DNA of 64,000 nucleotides from Rhizobium sp. BT04 (GTDB lineage Bacteria > Pseudomonadota > Alphaproteobacteria > Rhizobiales > Rhizobiaceae), in contig NZ_CP125652.1 in assembly GCF_030053135.1 (NCBI RefSeq), positions 4,210,501 to 4,274,500 of the forward strand, in the 5' to 3' direction. Position numbers and translations under genes: made by a program. Below, piece by piece: positions 8,616 to 16,772 of this stretch. Under the pieces are notes generated by a model. That model was not told where the DNA came from, searched no databases, and saw only the letters and a program-made list of their open reading frames with translations. The first letter of the stretch is position 1; each line of letters opens with the position of its first letter.

Positions 8616-9623
8616 ATGACCAATCCCGTCACCGTCGAAGTCACCCGTGGCCTGCTCGTCGAAAGTCGCCATCGCGGCGTGGTGGCTGTCGTCGATGGCG
8701 ACGGCAGGCTGGTCTTCTCGCTCGGCGATATCGACGCCGCGGTCTTTCCGCGTTCGGCCTGCAAGGCGATGCAGGCGCTGCCGCTGGTCGAGAGCGGCGC
8801 TGCCGATGCCTATGGTTTCGGCGACAAGGAATTGGCGCTGGCCTGCGCCTCGCACAATGGCGAAGACGAGCATGTGGCGCTTGCCGCCTCCATGCTCGCA
8901 CGTGCCGGCCGCAATGCCGAAACGCTGGAATGCGGCGCCCACTGGTCGATGAGCCAGAAGGTCCTGATCCATCAGGCCCGCACGCTCGATGCGCCGAATG
9001 CGCTGCACAACAATTGCTCGGGAAAACATGCGGGCTTCATCTGCGCCTGCTGCCATCAGGATCTCGATCCAAAGGGCTATGTCGGCTACGAGCATCCGCT
9101 GCAGGTCGAAATCCGGGCGGGGATGGAAAGCCTGACCGGCGCCGTGCTCGGCGCCGAGAGCTGCGGCACCGACGGCTGCTCGATTCCGACCTATGCCGTG
9201 CCGCTCAGAAGCCTTGCCCACGGTTTTGCCAAAATGGCGACCGGCGCCGGCCTGGAGCCCTTGCGCGCCAAGGCATCCCGCCGGCTGATCGAGGCCTGCA
9301 TCGCCGAGCCCTTCTATGTCGCCGGCACCGGCCGCGCCTGCACCGCGTTGATGCAGATCGCCCCCGGCCGCATCTTCGTCAAGACAGGCGCCGAGGGCGT
9401 CTTCTGCGCCGCGATCCCGGAAAAGGGCATCGCCATCGCGCTGAAATGCGAGGACGGCACGACCCGGGCCGCCGAGGCGATGGTGGCGGCCACACTCGCC
9501 CGGTTCTTCGAGACCGAGGACGAGGTGCATGCCGCCCTGATGGCCCATGCCGCCACGTCGATGCGCAATTGGAACGGCATCCATGTCGGCGATATCAGGG
9601 TCACCTCCGCCCTGACCGCATAA
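8616..9623 (+). CDS. L-asparaginase, Rhizobium etli class (ReAII/ReAIV/ReAV family)
   Basis: A 335-residue cytosolic amidohydrolase converting L-asparagine to aspartate and ammonia. It belongs to the Rhizobium class, unrelated to E. coli AnsA/AnsB. The catalytic pattern is complete: PRSACKAMQ gives the Ser/Lys pair (S47, K50), NNCSGKHAG gives C134 and K137, and ESCGTDGCS gives C183 and C188. C134, K137 and C188 match the zinc-site ligands described for the R. etli enzyme. No signal peptide is present. It stands alone after a RIME element and converges on the DeoR-type gene. I cannot tell which of the R. etli isoforms it corresponds to, so no symbol is given. Confidence 0.88.
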   Translation: MTNPVTVEVTRGLLVESRHRGVVAVVDGDGRLVFSLGDIDAAVFPRSACKAMQALPLVESGAADAYGFGDKELALACASHNGEDEHVALAASMLARAGRNAETLECGAHWSMSQKVLIHQARTLDAPNALHNNCSGKHAGFICACCHQDLDPKGYVGYEHPLQVEIRAGMESLTGAVLGAESCGTDGCSIPTYAVPLRSLAHGFAKMATGAGLEPLRAKASRRLIEACIAEPFYVAGTGRACTALMQIAPGRIFVKTGAEGVFCAAIPEKGIAIALKCEDGTTRAAEAMVAATLARFFETEDEVHAALMAHAATSMRNWNGIHVGDIRVTSALTA

Positions 9624-9692
9624 GCGCTGAAGCGCATATTTGCCGGCGAGCTGAGCATGGATGCCGCAAGGGCAGGGCAGCCCGCAGGGTCC

Positions 9693-10448
9693 TCACGCTG
9701 TGGCGATCGTGCCGTTGAGATCGCGATAGGGTTTCAGCCGCTCGACCGTCATCTCCATCGGCACGATCAGCCCCGCCACCTCGGAAACGCCGAGCACCGG
9801 GCAGGGCGAGACGAGGTCGAACTTCTCCTCCGTCAGCAACACATGCGTTTCGGCCGCGCAGCGGGCGATATGGCGCTTGATCGCCGCCTCCTCGAAATCG
9901 CCGGTGGAAAGCCCGTGCACCGGATGGGCGGCGGTGACGCCGAGGAAGAACAGGTCGGGGCGAAGCTGCGAGATCGCCGCCGCCGCCGCCGCGCCTGTTG
10001 CCACCATCGAATGTTTATAGAGCCGCCCGCCGGCCAGGATCACTTCGGCTGTCGGATGGTGCTCCAGTTCGGCGGCGATCGTCGGGCTGTGGGTCGCAAC
10101 CGTCAGCGGCATGTCGCGCGGCAAGCGCCTGGCGATCTCCGCCGTCGTCGTGCCGCCGTCGAGGAAGATCATCTGGCCCGGCCGGATCATTGCCGCCGCC
10201 GCGGCCCCGAGCCGCGCCTTGATCTGTGATGAAACGCTGCGCCGCGCGGAAAAATCCGGCAGATCAGGCGAAAGCGGCATCGCCCCGCCATGCACCCGTT
10301 TCAACAGCCCCTCGGCCGCCATTTCCCGGAGGTCCCGCCTGATCGTGTCCTCCGAAAGCGAAAAATCCTCGGCGACGCGCTTGGCCACCACCTGGCCGTC
10401 ACGGCGCAGGATATCGAGAATCAGGGCCTTGCGTTGCGTCGTCAGCAT
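9693..10448 (-). CDS. DeoR-family transcriptional repressor
   Basis: A 251-residue regulator. The ATG at 10448 (MLTTQRKALI) is chosen over 10481 because the helix-turn-helix of the family begins within the first residues and a GGAG site is near. The N-terminal HTH reads VAEDFSLSEDTIRRDLREMAAEGLLKRVHGGA, the DeoR signature. The C-terminal sensor has the DGGTTTAEIARRL phosphosugar-binding loop and the ILAGG and FLGVTA motifs. Such proteins repress sugar or nucleoside catabolic genes until a phosphorylated sugar binds. It diverges from the DUF4406 gene, with repeated TGCACGA motifs between them. Confidence 0.9.
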   Translation of the reverse strand: MLTTQRKALILDILRRDGQVVAKRVAEDFSLSEDTIRRDLREMAAEGLLKRVHGGAMPLSPDLPDFSARRSVSSQIKARLGAAAAAMIRPGQMIFLDGGTTTAEIARRLPRDMPLTVATHSPTIAAELEHHPTAEVILAGGRLYKHSMVATGAAAAAAISQLRPDLFFLGVTAAHPVHGLSTGDFEEAAIKRHIARCAAETHVLLTEEKFDLVSPCPVLGVSEVAGLIVPMEMTVERLKPYRDLNGTIATA

Positions 10449-10455
10449 CGTCTCT

Positions 10456-10521
10456 CCGCACGAAAATGAACGAGATGGCATGATATTGCACGAAGTGACT
10501 CGACATTCAAGAAATATCGTG
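10456..10521. promoter_or_regulatory. Candidate DeoR operator between divergent genes
   Basis: Three copies of a short motif lie between the DeoR-type gene and the DUF4406 gene: GCACGAA at 10456-10462, TGCACGA at 10485-10491 and its inverse TCGTGCA at 10515-10521. The last two form a perfect 7-bp inverted pair 23 bases apart. Repeated half-sites with wide spacing are usual for DeoR-type repressors, which bind as multimers. That the neighbouring protein binds here is inferred. Confidence 0.5.
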
Positions 10522-10590
10522 CATTTTCACGCTATCCCGCGCATGAAGCCAGGAGTGTGCTCACGCATAAGCGGAGCGAAGGAGTGGATC

Positions 10591-10947
10591 ATGTTGATTT
10601 TGATTGCCGGCCCCTACAGGTCGGGAACGGGTGACGACCCGGAAAAGATGGCCGCCAACCTGAAGCGGCTGGAAGCGCCTTCGCACGCGCTCTTTGAAGC
10701 CGGCCACGTGCCGATGATCGGCGAATGGGTGGCCCTGCCGATCTGGCGCGCCGCCGGCGGCAAGTCGGTCGGCGATGTGCTCTACGAGGAGATCTTCCAC
10801 CCGGTCGCCGGCCGGCTGCTTGAACTCTGCGAGGGCGTGCTGCGTCTGCCGGGTGAATCCAAGGGCGCCGACAACGACGTCCGCATCGCCAGGGACCGCG
10901 GCATCCCGGTCTGGCACCGGCTGGAGGATGTGCCGGGCTGCGGGTGA
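10591..10947 (+). CDS. DUF4406 / nucleoside 2-deoxyribosyltransferase-like protein
   Basis: A 118-residue soluble protein from the ATG at 10591 with a GGAGTGG site; the longer frame upstream is the shadow of the DeoR gene. It begins with a Rossmann-like strand and turn, MLILIAGPYRSG, the signature of the deoxyribosyltransferase/DUF4406 fold, followed by ALFEAGHVPMIGEWVALP and a C-terminal GESKGADNDVRIARDRGIPVW. In the enzyme family the last segment helps form the nucleoside site. With a DeoR repressor next door, a role in nucleoside or sugar-nucleotide salvage is plausible but not shown. Confidence 0.7.
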   Translation: MLILIAGPYRSGTGDDPEKMAANLKRLEAPSHALFEAGHVPMIGEWVALPIWRAAGGKSVGDVLYEEIFHPVAGRLLELCEGVLRLPGESKGADNDVRIARDRGIPVWHRLEDVPGCG

Positions 10948-11254
10948 GCGGCGCCTGTTTGCTCCGGAGAAAGAAGAGGCGCCTATCGTATCCGGCTGCG
11001 TTGGCTGACAAGGCAATCTCAGGTGCCATGTGCAACCGGCTAGATAGTTGGGAGGGAACGGAAAGGGTGCGGCATGTCCCTTCTCCCCGCGCGCGGGGAG
11101 AAGGTGGCGGCAGCCGGATGAGGGGCGCGACACGGCACACCGATCATACCCTCACACCCACCTTCGTCCCGACGGAAGATCAAACCACCAATCTCCGCAG
11201 TTCCGGCGCACCGACCGCTACGCTATAACCCTTGCCGAAAGGGAGTCGACAATC
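10948..11254. repeat. Intergenic gap with a short RIME-type palindrome
   Basis: This 307-base gap carries a partial RIME unit at about 11055-11127: a perfect palindrome of 2 x 13 bases at 11079-11104 (arm CCTTCTCCCCGCG), preceded by GGGAACGG and followed by GGATGAGGGGC. The rest (to the GST start at 11255) shows no gene; the ribosome site GGGAG at 11241 belongs to the GST. Confidence 0.75.
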
Positions 11255-11875
11255 ATGCTGACACTATATTACGCGCCGGGAACCTGCGCGCTCGCAAGCC
11301 TTATTGCCCTGGAAGAATCCGGCCTGGCCTTCGAAACAAAGAAGATCAGCATCCGCGATGGCGAGCAGCGCCTGCCGGACTACCTGAAGATCAACCCGAA
11401 GGGGCGGGTGCCGGCGCTGGTCACCGACCGCGGCGTGCTGACGGAAACGCCGGCGATCCTCGGCTTCATCGCCGCAAGCGCGCCGGCCACGAAACTCGCG
11501 CCGCTGGACGATGCCTTCGAAATGGCGCGGCTGCAGGCCTTCAACAGCTATATCTGCTCGACCGTGCATGTAAATCATGCCCATCGCCCGCGCGGCTCGC
11601 GCTGGGCCGACGATCCGGCCGCCATCGAGGCGATGAAGGCCAAGGTGCCGCAGAATATGGCCGATTGTTTCACGCTGATCGAACAGACGATGTTCGAAGG
11701 CCCTTGGGTGATGGGCGAGGCCTATTCGCTCGCCGATCCCTATCTCTTCGTCATGACCGACTGGCTGCCGTCGGACGGCGTCGATCCCGCCCGCTTCGAA
11801 AAGGCGAGCGACCACCACGCCCGCATGCTGCAGCGTCCGGCCGTCCAGCGGGCACTGGCCTACGATCGCGGCTGA
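11255..11875 (+). CDS. Glutathione S-transferase
   Basis: A 206-residue cytosolic GST starting at ATG 11255 (GGGAG site at 11241). The N-terminal thioredoxin fold reads MLTLYYAPGTCALASLIALEE, with the early Tyr/Cys region of the beta-class enzymes, then NPKGRVPALV (cis-proline) and the TETPAILGFI glutathione-binding helix. The all-helical C-terminal half contains the folding motif SLADPYLFVMTDW. It would conjugate glutathione to electrophiles or act as a thiol transferase. It stands alone between a RIME fragment and another repeat. Two further GST genes occur in the window (14568 and 28000). Confidence 0.9.
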   Translation: MLTLYYAPGTCALASLIALEESGLAFETKKISIRDGEQRLPDYLKINPKGRVPALVTDRGVLTETPAILGFIAASAPATKLAPLDDAFEMARLQAFNSYICSTVHVNHAHRPRGSRWADDPAAIEAMKAKVPQNMADCFTLIEQTMFEGPWVMGEAYSLADPYLFVMTDWLPSDGVDPARFEKASDHHARMLQRPAVQRALAYDRG

Positions 11876-11948
11876 TACATGGCGATTCCGGACGGAAAAC
11901 AGCTCGAGTCGGCCTAATTCAGCCATTTTTTCGCTCGGGAAGAACGAG

Positions 11949-12080
11949 CCTAAAGCGCGTCGCGATCTTTCAGATTCGCTCCTCGCGCTTTAGCTCTTTG
12001 TTTTTACGCATGTCTCGGCAAAAGCGTTTCATGCTTTGCCTGGCAAAGTCGCTGCATACTTTTGCGCGACATGCTCTAGG
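11949..12080. repeat. Interspersed intergenic repeat with palindromic blocks
   Basis: A gene-free block of about 130 bases: TAAAGCGCGTCGCGATC near the left end, TTTGTTTTTACGCATG in the middle and TTTTGCGCGACATGCTCTAG at the right end. Read on the minus strand it starts GAGCATGTCGCGCAAAAG, as does the shorter, diverged copy at 2812-2881. It is an intergenic repeat rather than a gene. Confidence 0.55.
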
Positions 12081-12456
12081 AAGGCACGGCGTCCGAATTG
12101 GCGGCGACCGGTGCGAAGCGTCCGTTGAGAGCCTGTTGCAGCTCATCGTCTTGCCAGCGATCAGGATACGGCACTTCCCAGGTCAACCGACGCAAAGCTT
12201 GCAGGCTGAGCCCGCTATACCCCAATTGATCGAGGCGAAGGAGTAGCAAACAGGGGTCCGACTGGACCATCAGCCGCGCCGAGCCGCTAACCTGGTTCAA
12301 AACGGCGAGCATTGCTGCGTATGACTTAAATCCAAACGAGGCAGCCAGGGCTTCGTCGGCATGCGATGATCTGATCTTCGGATACTGATTTCGAAGGGCC
12401 TTTTTCAGAGTGGCTATATTGGAGGGAGAAAACTTAATCGTGGCGTGCATCATCAT
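12076..12456 (-). CDS. Hypothetical protein with an N-terminal helical motif
   Basis: A 126-residue protein of unknown function. The start is one of three nearby ATGs (12456, 12453, 12450); none has a strong ribosome site. The N-terminal part (SSHADEALAASFGFKSYAAMLAVL) is similar in character to a short helical motif at the start of many plasmid and mobile-element proteins that scan DNA or associate with conjugation genes, but I do not claim that function. The rest (RRLTWEVPYPDRW) is unrecognised. It overlaps the end of the repeat at 12080 by a few bases, which suggests the last residues may be repeat-derived. Confidence 0.5.
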   Translation of the reverse strand: MMMHATIKFSPSNIATLKKALRNQYPKIRSSHADEALAASFGFKSYAAMLAVLNQVSGSARLMVQSDPCLLLLRLDQLGYSGLSLQALRRLTWEVPYPDRWQDDELQQALNGRFAPVAANSDAVPS

Positions 12457-12683
12457 CGGACGATCCGTTGTCTTGGCCGAAGTCTGCCGATTACGCCTCG
12501 ACCTATGTGGACACGGTCGTCATTCATCAACAATCACCCTTTAACCCGGCAGCAGGTTGGGAGAGGCGCCCAAAACCGAGCATAGCAACCGGTTTAAAGG
12601 CCTGCAAGAAGGGCTCCGCCAGGGAATGTTGAAAGGCGGCCTTCATCTGCTGTCACACGATCTCGTCAAGGGGCGGCGCTACA

Positions 12684-12920
12684 TCAGAAGCTCGCGCCGC
12701 GGCTTGGCGTATTGGCGCGCGTTTCGACCGCATCCGCAAGTTCCTCGTCCCGGGCGGGACCGCCGAGCAGGTCGTCGACCAGCGTCGGCCGACCGGCGCG
12801 CAAGGCATCGTAATCGCGGGAGGACAGCACGACAGCCGCGGGCTCGCCGCGCAGTGTGATCAGTTGCGGCCCTGCATCTCGCTCGAGCGCAACGGATTTG
12901 ATCCGCACCGGCGGGCGCAT
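12684..12920 (-). pseudogene. Remnant of a Phd/YefM-type antitoxin
   Basis: The reading GPQLITLRGEPAAVVLSSRDYDAL on the minus strand is the conserved core of Phd/YefM antitoxins (the strand and helix that dimerise and bind DNA). The usual first 25 residues are missing: in their place is a Lys/Arg/Pro-rich stretch with no matching start or ribosome site. The tail (DDLLGGPARDEELADAVETR) looks like an antitoxin C terminus. No Doc or YoeB/RelE-type toxin follows. I read it as a truncated, non-functional gene. If a start inside the frame at 12920 is used, a short peptide could still be made. Confidence 0.5.
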
Positions 12921-12957
12921 TGATCCCGAAGACGGCCTTTTTTCCGCGCGACATGCA

Positions 12958-13323
12958 TTAAGAGCGCGCCGGATATCCAAACCGCTCGGCAAGCTTCTTC
13001 GGCGCCCGGAACAGCCAGGCGCCGATCAGCCGCAACCGCAATTCCTCGTCGCCGATCATGGCGGCGCGCACCGGCAGATGCGGCCAGCCGACATAATGGT
13101 CGGTCTGGAAGTAGATGTCGGGCGCCATCTCCAGCAGGTGATCCTTGTCGTCGAGCGAAATCGAGATGATGATCGTTTCGGCGTTCTTCACCGCGACAAA
13201 ACTCTTGCCGCCGACCTTCAGGGCCGGATGGCCGTAGGAGGTGTTCTCCTCGACATCGAGCAGGCCGGCTTCCGCCGCCAGCCGCTTCAGGCGCTCGAAG
13301 ATCTCATCGACATTGTCGGCCAT
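12958..13323 (-). CDS. MmcQ/YjbR family protein
   Basis: A 121-residue protein from ATG 13323 (MADNVDEIFERL). The longer open frame to 13500 is rejected because its first 59 residues are Arg/Pro-rich and overlap the small gene at 13361. It shows the family's central SYGHPALKVGGKSFVAV and the C-terminal FQTDHYVGWPHLPVRA and LIGAWLFRAPKKLAERF. The fold resembles a CyaY-like or DNA-binding domain, and the role in the cell is unknown. It is probably cytosolic. The gene lies 37 bases before the small gene at 13361 in the same direction, possibly one transcript. Confidence 0.8.
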   Translation of the reverse strand: MADNVDEIFERLKRLAAEAGLLDVEENTSYGHPALKVGGKSFVAVKNAETIIISISLDDKDHLLEMAPDIYFQTDHYVGWPHLPVRAAMIGDEELRLRLIGAWLFRAPKKLAERFGYPARS

Positions 13324-13360
13324 GCCAGCCCTTTCCGTCAGGGCGAAACCTAGCACATCT

Positions 13361-13555
13361 TCACGCGCATTTCGCCAGCCTCGGCTTGGCCTCCGTGGGA
13401 AAGCCGGCCGGCATCCCGAGCGGCAGATCGGCGATCTCCCGCATCGACATGCGCTCGACCTCGGGATGCCGAAGCGGGTCGTCCTTCCAGGCCGGAGCAA
13501 TGTCTGCGCCTTCCACCTGAACGGTATCTCTCAAGAAAAACTTCAGCAACGACAT
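13361..13555 (-). CDS. Small conserved-looking protein, unknown function
   Basis: A 64-residue protein (MSLLKFFLRDTVQVEG...), starting at ATG 13555 with a GAGG site a few bases upstream. The composition is protein-like (acidic/basic mix, SMREIADLPLGMPAGF) and it lies directly upstream of the MmcQ/YjbR gene on the same strand and divergent from the LysR gene. I do not recognise a domain. The reading is supported by the ribosome site and by codon use typical of the neighbours. Confidence 0.55.
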   Translation of the reverse strand: MSLLKFFLRDTVQVEGADIAPAWKDDPLRHPEVERMSMREIADLPLGMPAGFPTEAKPRLAKCA

Positions 13556-13667
13556 GGCATGCCTCGCTTTCTCAAGCGGTGAGGGATCTCAACCGCATGC
13601 TGCAATGTCACCTCTGCCAGGCGGATTTTCAATTGAGATTAATGCGGTGCTGCTATAGAAAAACTAT

Positions 13668-14564
13668 ATGAAGAACTTGAATATGGTGCATCTCAACGGC
13701 CTGCGGGCGCTCGAAGCCGTCGGTCGTCTCGGCTCGCTCCAGGCCGCCGCCGATGAGCTCGGCGTCTCGGTCGGCGCCGTCAGCCAGCAGGTTATCAAGG
13801 CCGAAGCCCAGCTCGGTCAGGTGATCTTCGAGCGTACCGCAAGGGGCATGATCGCCACCGAAGCCGGCCGGCCGGTGCTCTTGGCGCTCGACGAGGGGTT
13901 CGCTCGGCTTTCGGCGGCGGTATCGATCGCAAGCCGCAAGGACGATACGATCCTGACCATCTCGGTGGCGCCGGTTTTCGCCGCCCGCTGGCTGGTCTGC
14001 CGGCTCGATCGCTTCGCCGAGCGTCACCCGGATATCAAGCTGCGGCTGGATGCAACGACCAATCTCGTCAGTCCGGCGCTTTGCGATGTCGATATCGGCA
14101 TCCGCGTCGGCACCGGCAAATGGCCTGACGTGAAGGCCGAACTGCTGCTGGAACAGGAGGTCTTTCCCGTCTGTTCGCCTGAGATGGCGGCGAAATTGCA
14201 AGAGCCCGCCGATATTCTCGCCCTGCCTGCCATCATCGATGACCATGCCATGTTCCCCTGGGAGGTCTGGATGCGCGCGGCCGGACTGTCAGGCGCGACG
14301 CTGGCAACGCGCCACGTCTTCAACGATGCCTCGCTCTGCCTCGATGCGGCGATCGCCGGGCAGGGCGTCATGCTTGCCTGGCAGACCCTTTCCGGCTTTG
14401 CGCTCGCCGAAGGCCGGCTGGTCGCCCCCTTCGGCATTCGCGCCCGGACTGGCTTCGGCCACTACTTCGTCACCGCCGAAGGCATTCGCGAGCCGAAGAA
14501 GGTCAAGGATTTCAAGGCCTGGATCCGCGAAGAGATGGCCGGCACCGTCGCGCTTTTCCGGTAA
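13668..14564 (+). CDS. LysR-family transcriptional regulator, GcvA-like
   Basis: A 298-residue regulator. The N-terminal HTH (LGSLQAAADELGVSVGAVSQQVIKAEAQLGQVIFERTARGM) is the LysR type, and the NGLRALEAVGRLGS opening is characteristic of the GcvA branch. The C-terminal substrate-binding domain includes LTISVAPVFAARWLVCRL and DIGIRVGTGKWPDVKAELL, again GcvA-like. It starts at ATG 13668 and diverges from the small gene at 13361. The convergent GST gene at 14568 ends 3 bases from its stop. The regulated gene is not obvious; the divergent small gene is one candidate. Confidence 0.88.
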   Translation: MKNLNMVHLNGLRALEAVGRLGSLQAAADELGVSVGAVSQQVIKAEAQLGQVIFERTARGMIATEAGRPVLLALDEGFARLSAAVSIASRKDDTILTISVAPVFAARWLVCRLDRFAERHPDIKLRLDATTNLVSPALCDVDIGIRVGTGKWPDVKAELLLEQEVFPVCSPEMAAKLQEPADILALPAIIDDHAMFPWEVWMRAAGLSGATLATRHVFNDASLCLDAAIAGQGVMLAWQTLSGFALAEGRLVAPFGIRARTGFGHYFVTAEGIREPKKVKDFKAWIREEMAGTVALFR

Positions 14565-14567
14565 TCT

Positions 14568-15233
14568 TCATATCTCGATCGGCTCCCTGCCGCGCGTCGC
14601 CTGCATCGCCCGATAGGCCGGCCGGGACTGGCAGCGCTCGATCCAGGCTTTGACATTCGGATGCGCATCGAACAGGGCCTCTTCGCTCTGGGCATAGCGC
14701 AGCACCTCGGCGAGGTTGAGATCGGCAACCGTGAAGCGGTCGCCGACGATCCATTGCCGGCCGGCAAGGTGGCTTTCGAGGACCGCCAGCGGCCGGCGCA
14801 GCGAGCGGCAGGCAACGGCGATCGTCTCCTGGCCGCCGTCGCTGTTTTCGAGCTCGTTATCATAGGTCAGCACGATCTTCACCGTCTGCGGCTCGACCTC
14901 CGCCGCCGCCCAGACCGTCCACATCGTCAGCAATCCGTCTTCCTCGACGGTTTGGCCGGAAAGCGGCCCGCCATGTCTACGCGCGAGGTAAAGATTGATC
15001 GCCAGCGACTCGTGCATGACGAGGTCGCCATCCCGAATGCTGGGGATTTGCGCCATCGGGTTGACGGCGATGAAATCAGGCGAGTGCGTGTTGAGCGGCG
15101 CTTCGGGCGCCAGCGGATCTGCGAGCCGCCTGGCCTGCAGCACCGGCACCGACTGAAATTCGAGCCCAAGCTCCTCCGCCATCCAGTAGACGCGTGAGGC
15201 GCGCGATCGATAGACCCCGTAGATTGTCAGCAT
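14568..15233 (-). CDS. Glutathione S-transferase
   Basis: A 221-residue GST starting at ATG 15233 ([22 protein letters not shown]); the frame upstream to 15332 is not protein-like. The thioredoxin half contains [29 protein letters not shown], with the cis-proline and the glutathione-binding ES pair. The helical half has [21 protein letters not shown]. Substrate unknown; detoxification is the usual role. It is convergent with the LysR gene. The upstream gap (15234-15425) contains a repeat-like TCCCGCAAAAGTGCG segment. Confidence 0.88.
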   Translation of the reverse strand: MLTIYGVYRSRASRVYWMAEELGLEFQSVPVLQARRLADPLAPEAPLNTHSPDFIAVNPMAQIPSIRDGDLVMHESLAINLYLARRHGGPLSGQTVEEDGLLTMWTVWAAAEVEPQTVKIVLTYDNELENSDGGQETIAVACRSLRRPLAVLESHLAGRQWIVGDRFTVADLNLAEVLRYAQSEEALFDAHPNVKAWIERCQSRPAYRAMQATRGREPIEI

Positions 15234-15425
15234 GAACGTTTCCCCGCGATGTTGTGCGAGCAAGGGTAAATGCCGGATCGGCCTCGGAAAAGTCCGTGGC
15301 GCTGATAGGACGATGAAAGCTTTTGATAGCAAACAAGTCCCGCAAAAGTGCGTCGCGGTTTTGCGTCCGGAATTGCGTCAACGTCGCGGCCGACAGTTCA
15401 TGGCCGCGAATTCCGAATACGCCCT

Positions 15426-15998
15426 CTAGGCATCTCTCGGCAGCACCGAGCGAACCCTTGCGATGAAGACATGGAAGTCCTGCATGAAGGTGTGAAGGAA
15501 CTTGGCGGTGGCCTCGTTGGTGACCTCGCCGTCATCGGTGATCAGCCCCGGTGTGAACTGAATGTAGGCTTCCGGGGCATTCATCTGGGGAGAGTTGCAG
15601 AAACTCAGCACGCTGCGCAAATTCTGCTGGGCGACGGCTGTGCCGATCGCGCCCGGCGACGTGCCGATCACCGCGGACGGCTTGCGTGTGAACGAGTTGG
15701 TGCCGTAGGGGCGGCTTGCCCAGTCGATGGCGTTTTTCAGCCCGCCGGGTATGGATCGATTGTATTCGGGCGTGACGAACAGCACGGCGTCGACGGCCGC
15801 GATCGCCGCCTTGAATGCCTTGCCGGCCGGAGGGTAGTCGGCGTCATAGTCGTAGCTGTAGAGCGGCAGATCCTTGAAGGATATCTCCGACATATCAAGT
15901 TCCGGCGGGGCGAACCGCACCAACGCCTTGGCGAGCTTGCGATTGATCGAACCCTTGGCGAGGCTGCCGATGAGATAACCGACTTTATGTGTGGTCAT
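15426..15998 (-). CDS. NADPH-dependent FMN reductase (ChrR/quinone reductase-like)
   Basis: A 190-residue flavodoxin-fold reductase. The start ATG 15998 follows AAGAGGGAGAACGCC, a good ribosome site. It shows the N-terminal GSLAKGSINRKLAKAL phosphate-binding loop and the TPEYNRSIPGGLKNAIDW motif typical of ChrR/MdaB/WrbA relatives, which reduce quinones, chromate or azo compounds with NAD(P)H and FMN. It is the last gene of a three-gene reverse set with the nitroreductase (33 bases away) and the MBL hydrolase, suggesting joint work on reactive aromatic or quinone-like compounds. Confidence 0.88.
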   Translation of the reverse strand: MTTHKVGYLIGSLAKGSINRKLAKALVRFAPPELDMSEISFKDLPLYSYDYDADYPPAGKAFKAAIAAVDAVLFVTPEYNRSIPGGLKNAIDWASRPYGTNSFTRKPSAVIGTSPGAIGTAVAQQNLRSVLSFCNSPQMNAPEAYIQFTPGLITDDGEVTNEATAKFLHTFMQDFHVFIARVRSVLPRDA

Positions 15999-16031
15999 GG
16001 CGTTCTCCCTCTTGTCCTTTGATCGCAGTCG

Positions 16032-16697
16032 CTATTCGCCGAGGAACGTGACCGTCTCGGCAAGCGGGGCGCGGCCGGTACGGGCGTAACTTACGTTGGG
16101 GTCCTCGTAGCCGATCGACATGCCGCAGAAGAGGATGAGCCCGTCCGGGGGTGACAGGGCCTCCGCCACCGTCTCGCGAACCTGCGACCACGCCATTTGC
16201 GGGCAGCTGTGCAGCCCTTCGGCGCGGAGCAGCAGCATGACGGTCTGCAGATACATGCCGACGTCGGCCCATTGGGGCAGGCCCAGGTCACGGTCGATGT
16301 AGCAGAACAGCGCGGCGGGCGCGCCGAAACAGTTCCAGTTGGCGATTGCCGCCCGTTGGCGCGCCTCCCAGTCCTCGCGCGCAATGCCGAGTGCGCTGTA
16401 GCGCTCCTTGCCGAAGGCGGATCGGCGCTCGCCATAGGGGGGCTTCAGCGCGGACGGGTACATCTCGTACTGCCGCTTGTCCCAGGCGTCGCCGTGGGCC
16501 ACACGCTCGACGGCCGATGTCTTGAGCTCGGCCAGCGGTGCGCCGGTCATCACGTAGGTGTTCCACGGCTGGATGTTCGATCCCGATGGCGACCAGGCTG
16601 CGGCCGACAGCACACGCTCGAGCACCTCCCGCGCCACCGGCTTGTCTTTGAACCCGCGCACCGAGCGTCGACTTTTGACTGCCTCATATACATCCAT
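16032..16697 (-). CDS. Nitroreductase family flavoprotein
   Basis: A 221-residue FMN enzyme. The start ATG 16697 (MDVYEAVKSRRSVRGF) is chosen because GGAGG lies 6 bases upstream and the SRRSVRGF FMN-binding motif normally falls near residue 10. Other family features are AAWSPSGSNIQPWNTYVM and, near the end, MLLLRAEGLHSCPQMAWSQ and ILFCGMSIGYEDP. It reduces nitro-aromatics, quinones or similar electrophiles using NAD(P)H. It lies in the middle of the reverse operon, with the MBL hydrolase 75 bases upstream and the FMN reductase 33 bases downstream. Confidence 0.9.
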   Translation of the reverse strand: MDVYEAVKSRRSVRGFKDKPVAREVLERVLSAAAWSPSGSNIQPWNTYVMTGAPLAELKTSAVERVAHGDAWDKRQYEMYPSALKPPYGERRSAFGKERYSALGIAREDWEARQRAAIANWNCFGAPAALFCYIDRDLGLPQWADVGMYLQTVMLLLRAEGLHSCPQMAWSQVRETVAEALSPPDGLILFCGMSIGYEDPNVSYARTGRAPLAETVTFLGE

Positions 16698-16772
16698 GAT
16701 CGCCTCCACGCCGCCGGCTTCGTTTCGTTCAAACACCCTGCGGTCGTCCAGTTCGGCCCCGACCGAAAGCGG

